A stretch of DNA of 64,000 bases, from contig NZ_JQNR01000004.1 of the NCBI RefSeq assembly GCF_000745345.1, forward strand, positions 868,001 through 932,000, read 5' to 3'. The number at the start of each line of letters is the position of its first letter. The stretch's first letter is position 1. Positions 47,646-56,589 of the stretch are shown one piece after another. A program made the translations under genes and the position numbers. Source of the DNA: Actinacidiphila yeochonensis CN732 (lineage in GTDB: Bacteria > Actinomycetota > Actinomycetes > Streptomycetales > Streptomycetaceae). The notes under the pieces were generated by a model. It had not been told where the DNA came from. It made no database searches and saw only the letters and a program-made list of their open reading frames with translations.

Positions 47646-47894
47646 CGGGTCCGGTCGGCGGCAGGCGGGCCAGGACAGCGGTGGGCAGGCCAGGACGCTG
47701 CGCCGTGAGCTGCGTGCCCCTGCGGGGCCCGACGCCGCGCCGTACGTCCGTGCGATGACGACGCTGAGGGGTGACGGTGCCTCAGCCGGGCGGCGCGGCT
47801 GCCGGGTTCCGCCGTCGGAACCGCCGGAACGTGCTCCGGGGTGCGGTCCGCCGTCGGAACCGCCGGAACGTACCCCGGAGAGCCGCGAGCGGAC
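47646..47894. other. Intergenic region with short direct repeats
   Basis: Includes repeats of GCCGTCGGAACCGCCGGAACG (about 47808-47873). No gene is supported. Confidence 0.45.
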
Positions 47895-48164
47895 TCAGCG
47901 GGAGTCCGCCTCCCACTCCCAGAAGCGCGGGTCGGCCGGCCGGGGGCGGTACCAGCTGCGGCCGCCCGCGCCGAACGCGCCGATCTCCGTGACCAGGCCG
48001 GCGCCGGCCGCCCGTTCCACCGCCGAGTACGCCGTGACATCCAGCAGCAGCCCGTCCAGCGGACCACCCACCAGGTCCACGTACTCGCGCCCCGCCTTCG
48101 GGCCGGGGTCCGGGTCCTCGTGGTCGGCCCCGTACACCCGCCGCACCATCCACCGTCCGTCCAT
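47895..48164 (-). CDS. Conserved hypothetical protein, Streptomyces type
   Basis: 89 aa. MDGRWMVRRVYGADHEDPDPGPKAGREYVDLVGGPLDGLLLDVT, then ALVTEIGAFGAGG-like AGLVTEIGAFGAGGRSWYRP and RFWEWEADSR. Compact, acidic and soluble; the VDLVGGPLDGLLLDVT segment resembles small streptomycete proteins of unknown function. ATG 48164 gives the recurrent family start; GTG 48194 would add ten residues. Confidence 0.75.
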   Translation of the reverse strand: MDGRWMVRRVYGADHEDPDPGPKAGREYVDLVGGPLDGLLLDVTAYSAVERAAGAGLVTEIGAFGAGGRSWYRPRPADPRFWEWEADSR

Positions 48165-48459
48165 ACGGCCCAGCCTGCCATCCGCCACTGACACCGCCCC
48201 GGCCCGGCCGCCTGTGGTCCGGCCGCCGGCAGGGAGGTGCGGCGCCCCCGGTGGACGGACACCCGGAAGGGGAAGGGGTACCCGCCCACCGGGGGCGCCG
48301 GCGGGGGACGGGGACGCTCGGAAGGGGGGCGAGCATCCCGCGTGGTCTCGGTCCGAGCCGGCCTCGCGGAGCCGGGCCCGGGCGATCGGTCCCGTGCGAA
48401 CGGTCCCGTTCGGTCAGTGCCGTTCGATCGTCCTGTCGGATTCGACCGGTCCTGTGCGA

Positions 48460-48645
48460 TCAGTCCTTGCGGATGTGCTTGGCGGCGTCCTTGGCCTTCT
48501 CACCGGCCTGGCGCAGATCACCCTTCACCTGGTCGCCGCGGCCCTCGGCCTCCATCCGCTCGTTGCCGACCGCGCGCCCGACCGTCTCCTTGAGCTTGCC
48601 CTTGGCCTGGTCGGCCTTGGCGGTGTTCCTGCCCTTGTCGCTCAT
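48460..48645 (-). CDS. CsbD family stress protein
   Basis: 61 aa. AKADQAKGKLKETVGRAVGN is the CsbD signature, followed by ERMEAEGRGDQVKGDLRQAG and a Lys/Ala-rich helix AGEKAKDAAKHIRKD. Very hydrophilic and helical. CsbD is part of the SigB general stress response in Bacillus and SigB-like regulons in actinobacteria; no biochemical role is known. ATG 48645 has AGGGAG upstream. Its presence fits the window's stressosome operon, though no clear SigB-type promoter was found. Confidence 0.92.
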   Translation of the reverse strand: MSDKGRNTAKADQAKGKLKETVGRAVGNERMEAEGRGDQVKGDLRQAGEKAKDAAKHIRKD

Positions 48646-48749
48646 GGCGTGTGGCTCCCTGCTGCGGTTCGATTGCGGGCGGGGAGGCCGTACCTCCGGC
48701 TCCCGCCCCTCCTGACAGTGCGGCTGCCCGGTCGCCGCGCCGTCATGCG

Positions 48750-48795
48750 CGGTCCGCGGAAAGGACGCGGAAAGGACCCGGAAAGGACCCGGACG
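48750..48795. repeat. GCGGAAAGGACC 11-12-bp tandem repeat
   Basis: Three to four near-copies of CGGAAAGGACC upstream of csbD-like gene. Confidence 0.65.
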
Positions 48796-49169
48796 GCCGG
48801 CGGCACCGGCCGGAACGGGTGAGGCGGCGGGGCCGCGGGGCAGCCGCCCTGCTGGCGGTGTGCCCGTCGGACCTCGTCCCTCTGCCGCGCCGCGCCGGTG
48901 ACGATCCCGCGGGCGCGCCGCCGCCAGGTCTTCCGCGCCCTGTCACCGGCGGGTCCTCCGCGGTGCGGCCGTACCGCGCGCAAGCGCCTCCGACCTGGCG
49001 GTGTGCGCGAGCCCGCGGGCTATTCCCGGGTCCGGGGTGAGAAGGCCGACCGCCCGGCGGGCGATTTTAGCCCGCGCCTGCAACTAATCTGTTCTCTGAG
49101 CGCTGGAGCGTGCGCGGCGGCGCCGGACCGGTCCGCCGCGCCACCGACCCACCGGAGGAGAACACCGAG
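48796..49169. other. Divergent promoter region of csbD-like and OYE genes
   Basis: No gene is supported. A GCGGGC-N7-GCCCGC inverted repeat (GATTTTA loop) at about 49058-49076 precedes the OYE gene and may be an operator. An AT-richer stretch (CTAATCTGTTCTC) follows. Confidence 0.45.
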
Positions 49170-50270
49170 ATGACCAGTCTGTTCGAGCCGTACCGCCTGC
49201 GGTCGGTGACCGCGCCCAACCGCATCTGGATGCCCTCGATGTGCCAGTACAGCGCGGCGCCGGAGGGCGAGGCGGTCGGCGTGCCGGGTGACTGGCATTT
49301 CACGCACCTCGCGGCGCGCGCGGCGGGCGGCACCGGGCTGATCCTCACCGAGGCCACCGCGGTCAGCCCCGAGGGCCGGATCAGTCCCTACGACCTCGGC
49401 ATCTGGAACGACGCGCAGACCGAGGCGTTCCGCCGCGTCACCGCCTTCCTGAAGTCCCAGGGCACCGTCCCGGGCATCCAGCTCGCCCACGCCGGCCGGA
49501 AGGCCTCCACGGAGCGTACGTGGGCGGACCGCGGCGCCCCCATCGCGCCCGGAGCCCCCTACGGCTGGACCCCGGCCGGCCCGAGCGCCGAGCCGTTCTC
49601 GCCCGCGCACACGACCCCCTCCGAGCTGACGGTGGAGGGCATCCGGGAGATCGTCGAGCAGTTCGCGGCCGCGGCCGTGCGGGCCCACGAGGCCGGCTTC
49701 GAGGTCGTGGAGGTGCACGGCGCCCACGGCTACCTGATCCACCAGTTCCTCTCCCCGTACAGCAACCACCGCACCGACGAGTACGGCGGCTCCTTCGAGG
49801 GGCGGACCCGGTTCGCCCTGGAGGTCGTCGAGGCGGTGCGCGCGGTGTGGCCCGAGGAGCTGCCGCTCTTCTTCCGGGTCTCCGCCACCGACTGGCTGGC
49901 CGGCGACAGCGACGACCCGCGCGAGGGCTGGACCGCCGACGACACCGTCCGGCTGGCCAAGGAGCTCGCGGCCCGGGGCGTCGACCTGCTGGACGTCTCC
50001 ACCGGCGGCAACGTGCCGGACGCCCGCATCGAGGCCGTTCCCGGCTACCAGGTGCCCTTCGCCGAGCGGGTCCGCTCCGAGGCCGGCCTGCCCGTGGCCG
50101 CCGTCGGCCTGATCACGGACCCCGAGCAGGCCGCGCGGATCCTGGCCGAGGGCCGCGCCGACGCCGTCCTGGTGGGCCGCGCCCTGCTGCGCGAGCCGTA
50201 CTGGGCCCGCCGTGCCGCCGAGGAGCTGGGCGGCGAGGTGCCCGCCCCGATCCAGTACCACCGCGCCTGA
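49170..50270 (+). CDS. NADH:flavin oxidoreductase, Old Yellow Enzyme (YqjM-type)
   Basis: 366 aa, FMN-binding TIM barrel. LFEPYRLRSVTAPNRIWMPS with MCQYSA keeps the Cys and Tyr of the thermophilic-like YqjM class. QLAHAGRKAS, EVHGAHGYLIHQFLSPYSN (substrate His pair), RTDEYGGSFEGR and VAAVGLITDPEQA complete the family. These enzymes reduce electron-poor double bonds with NAD(P)H. ATG 49170 has GGAGGAG nine bases upstream. The neighbouring genes give no substrate clue. Confidence 0.93.
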   Translation: MTSLFEPYRLRSVTAPNRIWMPSMCQYSAAPEGEAVGVPGDWHFTHLAARAAGGTGLILTEATAVSPEGRISPYDLGIWNDAQTEAFRRVTAFLKSQGTVPGIQLAHAGRKASTERTWADRGAPIAPGAPYGWTPAGPSAEPFSPAHTTPSELTVEGIREIVEQFAAAAVRAHEAGFEVVEVHGAHGYLIHQFLSPYSNHRTDEYGGSFEGRTRFALEVVEAVRAVWPEELPLFFRVSATDWLAGDSDDPREGWTADDTVRLAKELAARGVDLLDVSTGGNVPDARIEAVPGYQVPFAERVRSEAGLPVAAVGLITDPEQAARILAEGRADAVLVGRALLREPYWARRAAEELGGEVPAPIQYHRA

Positions 50271-50298
50271 GCGGCACCTGAGCGGCCTGAGCGGCACC

Positions 50299-50346
50299 GG
50301 GCCCGGCAGGGCCGCCAGGCCCGGGCCTGGCGGCCCTGCCGGGCCC
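50299..50346. terminator. 48-bp perfect palindrome, bidirectional terminator
   Basis: Two 24-base arms meet with no loop (arm starts GGGCCCGGCAGGGCCGCC). It separates the convergent OYE and GH2 genes. A second hairpin (CCCCGGCGGACG, 6-nt loop) follows at 50345-50374. Confidence 0.85.
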
Positions 50347-50413
50347 CCGGCGGACGTGTCGGCGTCCGCCGGGGCCCGGCCGCCGTTCAGCGGGAGCCGG
50401 GGCCCGGCGCCGT

Positions 50414-53400
50414 TCAGCGGGACGCGGCCGCTCCGGTGTTGTAGCCCTCCGCGTGCAGTACCGCTGAGCCCTGCCGCAGCGCCGACACCGGCCAGTCCAC
50501 CTCCACCTCGCGGGACTCGCCCGGCAGCAGCCACAGGTAGTTGTCGCCGTACAGCGCGGGCAGCACCCGGCCGCCGTGCTCGTCGAGCAGCGACAGCCGC
50601 ACCATCGCGGCCACCGCGCCGCCCTCGTTGCGGACGGTGGCCGTGGCCGTCGACCGGTCCCCGGCCCGGCCGGACACCCGGCCGGCGCGGCCCAGGCCGA
50701 CCGACAGGCGGGTGCGGGGCGCGTCGTTCAGGGCGGCCATGTCCCCGGGCTGGTCGTACCGCCAGTACGTGGTGCGCGAGCGCACCCGGCCGGCGGCGTC
50801 CGCCAGCGTCAGCCGCAGCAGGTGGAAGGCGGGCAGCCCGCCGCCCGGCGGCGCCGTGAACGCCCCGGCCGTACCGGCGGCCGGAACGTCCAGCCGGGCC
50901 CGCTGGGCCGGCCTCAGCAGGCGCCCGCGCAGGTCGTACGCCTCGGCGGTGACCGCCGCCCCGGCCAGCGCCAGCGGGGTGTGGTTGGCCGCCAGCACCT
51001 GCCAGGTGTCCGGACGGATCTGCACGTGGAGCGGCTCGCACCCCGAACGGGCCCCGTAGTAGGCGCCGTTGACGTCGAAGTCGTAGTCGTACGTCTGCCA
51101 CACCGTGCTGTGCCAGGCCGGGTGCGACATCCACAGCATCAGCCCGCTGGCGTCGTCCCACAGGTGCGCGTTCCACGCCTCGAACATCGCCCGGTGGTTC
51201 TCGTAGTTGACGAACTGCGCCTTGCGCGCGAAGTCGTCCAGGTCGCGGGCGGTGCCCAGCCGGGCCTCGATGGCGGCCAGGTAGTTCTGCGGGGCCTGGT
51301 TCCCCTGGGTGCTCCAGTCGTGGTAGTACCAGGCGCCGCCGATCGGCCACTCGGCCTCGCCGCCCAGCAGGTCGCGGACGCTGGCGGCGGTGGAGACCAC
51401 CGGCATGCCGATCTCGGTGTGGAAGCCGAAGCCGCCGCTGCCGTAGGTGGACGGATCGCCGTAGCGGGACGGCTCCACCCAGCCGTAGGGGCCGCCGCCG
51501 GTGATGATGCCGCCGGCGGAGTTGTTCTGGTACAGCACGCCGGGCGCCAGCCGCTGCACGGCCGCACGCATGCCGTTGTCGATCGCGGCCGGCGGGTTGC
51601 CCTCGTTGGCGCCGCACCACACCACCACGCAGGGGTGGACGCGGTAGCGCAGCACCGTGTCGGCCGCCAGGTCGTTGAACGCGTCGTGGTCCGGCGGGTC
51701 CATGGCCCAGGCGTTGGGGAAGTCGTTCCACACCAGCAGCCCGTACGCGTCGCAGGCGGCGAAGAACTCCTCGCGGTCGCTGCTGCCCACCCAGTTGCGG
51801 ATCATGGTGAAGTTCATATCCCGGTGCATCCGCACCGCGGTGTCCATCCGGGTCGCCGGCATCCGGCGCAGCAGCTCGTCCCAGCCCCAGTTGCCGCCGC
51901 GGCAGAACACCCGCACCCCGTTGACGGAGATCTTCAGCGGCTCGGGCGTGTTGTCCACCGTCGTCACGTCCGTCCACGACGACCCGTCGTCGGAGACCTG
52001 GATCGTGTACGTCTTCGGGTACGCGGCCTCCCACACCACGGTGACCCGGTCGAAGGCCGTGGGCGAGCCCAGGTCCACCTGGAGCCACTGGTCGTCCGCG
52101 TACGCGGAGGACCAGCGGGTGGAGGCGTTGCCGTCGGTGGCGTTGGCGGCCGGGTTGGACGGGTCCTCGGTGGACGCGGTGGTCGCCGCGTGCAGGGCCA
52201 GGTCCGTACCCGGACGGGCGCTGTCCACGACCGACAGGGTCCACAGCGAGTTGCCCCAGCTGGTGGCGCGCCGGTGGCAGGCCAGCCGCACGTAGCGGGC
52301 CGTCACCGCCGGGAAGTCCTCCGTCCGCAGGCTCGCGTCACCGGAGTTGAACGGCAGCGGCACGGCCGAGTTGTCCACTGACGCCGCATCGGTCCATGAC
52401 GATCCGTCAGCGGAGACCTGGACGGTGTAGGTGCGCGCGTACGCCTGCTCCCAGGTGAGGTCCACCCGGTCGAAGGAGACGGACGAGCCGAGGTCCACCT
52501 CGATCCACTCGTCGTCGGTGTACGCCGAGGACCAGCGGGTGGCGGGGTCGCCGTCGGTGGCGTTGCCCGGCTGGTGGTCGTCCTCGTCCACGGAGGAGGC
52601 CGTGGCGGCGGCGTGCAGCGCCAGGTCGGTGCCGGGCGCCGAGCTGTCGACCACCGCGAGGGTCCAGAGCGAGCTGCCCCAGCCGGTGGCCCGGGTCAGG
52701 CAGCGCACCCGCACGTAGCGGGCGGTGCGCGGGCCGAGGTCCACGCTCTGGGTGTAGGCGTCGCCGCCCGAGGTGAAGGGCAGCGGCGTGTCGAAGGCGT
52801 AGTCGAACTGCCGTATGCCGAAGCGGGTGGAGCGCCGGTCGCTGGCCCGCCCGCCGACGGACGCCTGGAGCTCCAGGTCGTACAGCTCGGGGCTGCCGTA
52901 GCCGTTGGGCCACCACAGCCGCGGGTCGCGCAGCCGCAGCTGCCCGTACGCGGACGGGCTGAACACCGCGTCGACCGAGCCGCCGGCCGGCACCGTCACC
53001 TGCTGCGTGACCCGCACCCCGGCGAAGGACGCGGTGACCGCCACCTGGTGCTCGGCGGTGTCGGCGTTGCGCACCGGGACGGTGAGGGTGAGCTCGGCGG
53101 TGCGGGTGTCGGGCAGGTCGGGCAGCACGGTGTCCACCCGGGGGTCGCCGATGACCGCGTGGCCGGTCGAGCGCAGCCGTACGTGGTTCCACAGCCCGGC
53201 CGCGCGGTCGCGCACCGCGGGCATCCAGTCCCACCCCGAAGAGGCCAGGTAGGTGGGGGAGTTGCGGTTCATCGTGTTGGCGCCGGCGTCCACGAAGGAC
53301 AGCCCCTCGGGGCCCTTGTCGCCCGGCGACCCAGGGTAGGGCATCGGGGATATCCGCACCGCCAGCGCCTGCGGGCCCTTCGCGGCCAGCAGCGCCGTCA

Positions 53401-54529
53401 CGTCCAGCGCCGCCCGGGCGAACGGGTAGGTCATCGACCCGGCGGCGGCGCCGTTGAGGTGGATGTCGGCCTGGTGGTTGACGCCGTCGAACTCCAGCCA
53501 CACGTGTCGTCCGGGGCCGGTGTCCAGCCCCGCTGGCAGCTCGAACTCCCGCCGGTACCACCACGCGTGGCGGGACAGTGCCTCGGGCACCCGCAGGTTG
53601 TTGAACCCGGCGACCGGGTCGGGCAGCCGGCCCTGCTCCACCAGCGCCCCCAGCACCGTGCCGGGCACGGTCGCCGGCAGCCACGCGGAGGTGTCCACGC
53701 CCGGCGCCGACAGCGCGGCGCCGTCGCCGCCGGCCCGGTCGTCGAGGGTGAGTGTCCACCCCGACTCCAGCGGCACGGTGCCGTCCGCGACGACCTCCAG
53801 GGCCGGCGCCCGCACGCCGCGGGTGCTCCAGTCCGTCCAGCCGGTGGCCGCGGGGCGGTGCGCGGGGGCGGTGCCGTAGACCTCGAAGCCGTTCAGCCCC
53901 AGCGGGTTGGCGTTGGACCGCTCGCGTACGGTGAGCCGCACCCAGCGGGCGGTCACCGGGTGGGCGGGGGCGATGTCCACGACGCCGCCGGTGCCGGCGG
54001 TGGTGCGGTACACCGTGGTCCACGCCTCGCGGTCGGTGGAGGTCTCGACGGTGAAGTCGACCGCGCAGCTGGAAAGGATCTCCTGGCCGGTGGTGTTCTC
54101 CCGCGGGTTCCCGCCGGTGGCCGGGGTGAACACCGGGTCCTCGGCGGTGGCCTCGAAGGTCAGGCGCACCGCGTCGACCTCGCAGGCGGCCTGCAGGTCC
54201 ACCTCGATCCACTGCGGGTCGCCCGCCTGGGCCCGCCAGCCGCTCCCGGCCACCCCGCTTGAGGTGAGGCCGTCCACGGCGAAGGCGCCCGGCGTGGGCG
54301 CGTAGTCGGTGGAGGACACGGCGACCGGCCGGTGGGCGGCGAGTTCGGCCGGGCCCGCCGGGGGTCGGGCAGCCGGCCCGGCGGCGGGCGCGGCCGCCCG
54401 CCCGCCGGCCGGCGCCGGGGCGGCCTCGGCGGTCGAGGGCAGCAGGGCGCCGAGGCCCAGCCCGGCCAGCAGCGTCGATCCGGTGGTGACGACCGTACGG
54501 CGCGACGGCTGCGAGGAATGGTGGTGCAT
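50414..54529 (-). CDS. Secreted GH2 exo-glycosidase with three discoidin-like modules
   Basis: 1371 aa. Twin-arginine signal (SRRTVVTTGSTLLAGLGLGA). A first F5/8C module covers about 70-230 (WIEVDLQAACEVDAVRLTF). GH2 jelly-roll domain: WYRREFELPAG, WLEFDGVNHQADIHLNG. GH2 Ig domain ends RRSTRFGIRQFDYAFDTPL. Two tandem F5/8C modules (about 600-845; WIEVDLGSSVSFDRVDLTW and WLQVDLGSPTAFDRVTVVW) are then inserted before the TIM barrel (ISVNGVRVFCRGGNWGWDELL; VVWCGANEGNPP with the acid/base Glu; FGFHTEIGMPVV with the likely nucleophile Glu). C-terminal Ig-like domains follow. The barrel is closest to mannosidase/exo-glucosaminidase-type GH2. A LacI-type palindrome lies 62 bases upstream. The start ATG has a weak ribosome site. 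Confidence 0.9.
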   Translation of the reverse strand: MHHHSSQPSRRTVVTTGSTLLAGLGLGALLPSTAEAAPAPAGGRAAAPAAGPAARPPAGPAELAAHRPVAVSSTDYAPTPGAFAVDGLTSSGVAGSGWRAQAGDPQWIEVDLQAACEVDAVRLTFEATAEDPVFTPATGGNPRENTTGQEILSSCAVDFTVETSTDREAWTTVYRTTAGTGGVVDIAPAHPVTARWVRLTVRERSNANPLGLNGFEVYGTAPAHRPAATGWTDWSTRGVRAPALEVVADGTVPLESGWTLTLDDRAGGDGAALSAPGVDTSAWLPATVPGTVLGALVEQGRLPDPVAGFNNLRVPEALSRHAWWYRREFELPAGLDTGPGRHVWLEFDGVNHQADIHLNGAAAGSMTYPFARAALDVTALLAAKGPQALAVRISPMPYPGSPGDKGPEGLSFVDAGANTMNRNSPTYLASSGWDWMPAVRDRAAGLWNHVRLRSTGHAVIGDPRVDTVLPDLPDTRTAELTLTVPVRNADTAEHQVAVTASFAGVRVTQQVTVPAGGSVDAVFSPSAYGQLRLRDPRLWWPNGYGSPELYDLELQASVGGRASDRRSTRFGIRQFDYAFDTPLPFTSGGDAYTQSVDLGPRTARYVRVRCLTRATGWGSSLWTLAVVDSSAPGTDLALHAAATASSVDEDDHQPGNATDGDPATRWSSAYTDDEWIEVDLGSSVSFDRVDLTWEQAYARTYTVQVSADGSSWTDAASVDNSAVPLPFNSGDASLRTEDFPAVTARYVRLACHRRATSWGNSLWTLSVVDSARPGTDLALHAATTASTEDPSNPAANATDGNASTRWSSAYADDQWLQVDLGSPTAFDRVTVVWEAAYPKTYTIQVSDDGSSWTDVTTVDNTPEPLKISVNGVRVFCRGGNWGWDELLRRMPATRMDTAVRMHRDMNFTMIRNWVGSSDREEFFAACDAYGLLVWNDFPNAWAMDPPDHDAFNDLAADTVLRYRVHPCVVVWCGANEGNPPAAIDNGMRAAVQRLAPGVLYQNNSAGGIITGGGPYGWVEPSRYGDPSTYGSGGFGFHTEIGMPVVSTAASVRDLLGGEAEWPIGGAWYYHDWSTQGNQAPQNYLAAIEARLGTARDLDDFARKAQFVNYENHRAMFEAWNAHLWDDASGLMLWMSHPAWHSTVWQTYDYDFDVNGAYYGARSGCEPLHVQIRPDTWQVLAANHTPLALAGAAVTAEAYDLRGRLLRPAQRARLDVPAAGTAGAFTAPPGGGLPAFHLLRLTLADAAGRVRSRTTYWRYDQPGDMAALNDAPRTRLSVGLGRAGRVSGRAGDRSTATATVRNEGGAVAAMVRLSLLDEHGGRVLPALYGDNYLWLLPGESREVEVDWPVSALRQGSAVLHAEGYNTGAAASR

Positions 54530-54590
54530 GTGCGCGGAGTCCGTTCCCGAGAAGGTGGCCCGCCAGCCGGACGGGTTGGCGCGCGACGGC

Positions 54591-54606
54591 TTGACAACGT
54601 TGCCAA
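54591..54606. promoter_or_regulatory. LacI-type operator TTGACAACGTTGCCAA
   Basis: 16-bp near-perfect palindrome (one mismatched pair) centred on AACGTT, upstream of the GH2 gene. It shares the ACAACGTTG core with the site at 40741. Confidence 0.7.
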
Positions 54607-54977
54607 AGGCTGTAGTTTCAGGCTTGTCGTGTCAAGACCCTCGGCACTTCGTGGGGCGTCCGTCTCCGGTCAGGCGGACGGCGGCCGTCCCACGAAGGAC
54701 CGGGTGCGCGTGGCGGAGCCCTGGCCGGGCGCCGCCCCGGGTTGGTACCGCTGCAGGCTGCGCACAGCGGGCCCGGCCGGGCTCACCGCGCACCCGCCGC
54801 ATGCCGGACGGGTCGCGGCACGGCACCGGCGGGCGGTCCGTCCGGGCCTCTCGGGTGCCTGGACGGGCAGTTCGTCCCCGTCCGTGCGGCCGCCCCGGCC
54901 GGGGCTTCAGGGAGCCCTCCGACCGGGGCGGCCGGACGGCCGCATGCCGACCCGCCGTTCGGCGGCCGACAAAGGGC
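54607..54977. other. Intergenic region, no gene seen
   Basis: Open frames are Arg/Pro-rich without ribosome sites. It holds the GH2 promoter region. Confidence 0.45.
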
Positions 54978-55013
54978 CCCGCCGGAACCCGAGGGCGAAG
55001 CGGCTCCGGCGGG
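54978..55013 (-). terminator. Hairpin after SPFH gene
   Basis: CCCGCCGGA-N18-TCCGGCGGG, perfect 9-bp stem, 17 bases beyond the SPFH stop codon. Confidence 0.6.
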
Positions 55014-55029
55014 ACCGAGGCGGATCGGT

Positions 55030-56283
55030 TCAGTGCCTCCCCCCGCTGCCGGCGGAGCTGGGCCAGCGGGCGGCAGTCGCGCCCCCGGACCGGCCGGACG
55101 CACGGTCGGCGTCGTCGCTGCGCCGGTCGTCGCGCCGGTCGTCCTTCGACGCCTTCGTCCCCTGCCGCGCCTTTTCGTCCCGCCGCACCTTCGCCGCGGG
55201 GCGGTCCGGAGCCCGGACCGAACCCGGACCCGGTCCGTTCCGGGGCGCGGAGTCGGGTACGACCACCGCAGGCGACGGGCCGAGCGAGTCCAGCAGCGAA
55301 CGGGCGTCGAGCTCGGCGGGTTCGAGGCCGCCGGGCCCCGACCCGGTCCCGGACGCGGTGGGCCCGGCCGCTACCTCCGGCAGCGGCTCCTGGTACGGCG
55401 TGGCGCCGGTGCTGCCGGAAGCCTCGTCCGGGGCGCGCGCGGCTCCTGGAGCGGAGCCCTCCGTATGGCCGGAAGGGGTCGGCGCGTGGCCGTCCGCCGG
55501 GGCGGTCGGCCTGTCGTTGCCGGGCTGCTGGGCCCGTTCCAGGAAGCGCAGCAGCTCGACCGGGAAGGGCAGGACCAGGGTGGAGTTCTTCTCCGCGGCC
55601 ACGGCCACCACCGTCTGCAGCAGCCTCAGCTGGAGCGCGGCCGGCTCACGCGCCATCTCGTGCGCGGCCTCGGCCAGCTTCTGGGACGCCTGGAACTCGG
55701 CGTCGGCGTTGATCACCCGGGCCCGGCGCTCACGGTCGGCCTCCGCCTGCCGCGCCATCGAGCGCTTCATCGTCTCCGGCAGCGACACGTCCTTGATCTC
55801 GACGCGGTCCACCTGCACGCCCCAGCCGACGGCCGGGCTGTCGATCATCAGCTCCAGCCCCTGGTTGAGCTTCTCCCGGTTGGAGAGCAGGTCGTCCAGC
55901 TCGCTCTTGCCGATGATGGAACGCAGCGAGGTCTGGGCCATCTGCGAGACGGCGAACTGGTAGTCGGCGACGTCGATCACCGCGCTGGCCGGATCGACCA
56001 CCTTGAAGTAGACGACCGCGTCCACCCGGACCGTCACGTTGTCCCGGGTGATGCCCTCCTGCGCGGGTATCGGCATCGTGACGATCTGCATGTTGACCTT
56101 GCGCAGCCGGTCGAGCAGGGGAACCAGCATCACGAACCCCGGATCTCGGACCACCTTGCGCAGGCGTCCGAGGCGCAGCACCACACCGCGCTCGTACTGC
56201 TTCACCACGCGTGCCGACGACGCCACGCCGATGAGGGCCAACGCCAGGAGTACGCACACCACCGTCACGACGACAGCAACCAT
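55030..56283 (-). CDS. SPFH/Band 7 (slipin/stomatin-type) membrane protein
   Basis: 417 aa. N-terminal membrane anchor VAVVVTVVCVLLALALIGVA, then the slipin-type SPFH domain: VKQYERGVVLRLGRLRKVVR, MQIVTMPIPAQEGITRDNVT, VDAVVYFKVVDP, VDRVEIKDVSLPETMKRSMA and EADRERRARVINADAEFQAS. An extended helix follows, then a tail of about 160 residues rich in Pro, Gly, Arg and Asp that is specific to actinobacteria. These proteins organise membrane microdomains; partners are often NfeD proteases, but none is adjacent. ATG 56283 follows GGGGG; TTG 56295 is an alternative. Confidence 0.9.
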   Translation of the reverse strand: MVAVVVTVVCVLLALALIGVASSARVVKQYERGVVLRLGRLRKVVRDPGFVMLVPLLDRLRKVNMQIVTMPIPAQEGITRDNVTVRVDAVVYFKVVDPASAVIDVADYQFAVSQMAQTSLRSIIGKSELDDLLSNREKLNQGLELMIDSPAVGWGVQVDRVEIKDVSLPETMKRSMARQAEADRERRARVINADAEFQASQKLAEAAHEMAREPAALQLRLLQTVVAVAAEKNSTLVLPFPVELLRFLERAQQPGNDRPTAPADGHAPTPSGHTEGSAPGAARAPDEASGSTGATPYQEPLPEVAAGPTASGTGSGPGGLEPAELDARSLLDSLGPSPAVVVPDSAPRNGPGPGSVRAPDRPAAKVRRDEKARQGTKASKDDRRDDRRSDDADRASGRSGGATAARWPSSAGSGGRH

Positions 56284-56589
56284 GACGGCCCCCAATCACC
56301 CGAAATACCGCCTGTACGGCGAAATGCCGTACACGTCAAAAGTAGTGCATGTCACACCCGCGCGGACCGGGAGCTCGGAGCCTGTGGACAACTCGTCACG
56401 AGGACCGTTCGGCGGCACGCGGGGCGGCGGGTGGCGGGCCGGGGCGGCCGGTGACGGGCTGGGGCGGGCGGGAGCCTGTGGGGCCCTCGGGTGGAGGGAG
56501 GCCCCCGCCCGGTCCGTGGTCCTCCGCGCGGCCTCCGGGGCGGGGAAGTCGGCGGAGGGTGCGGGGAGGAGCTTGTGGGGAGCGGCGGG
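56284..56589. other. Intergenic region, no supported gene
   Basis: Between the SPFH start and the zinc-ribbon gene's predicted true stop. The long minus-strand frame through here is a read-through from the upstream frame change. Confidence 0.4.

Noticed and set aside
49020..52244. A 1074-codon minus-strand frame overlapping the OYE and GH2 genes
   Set aside because: It is a shadow of both real genes. The plus-strand OYE and the other-frame GH2 carry full family motifs.
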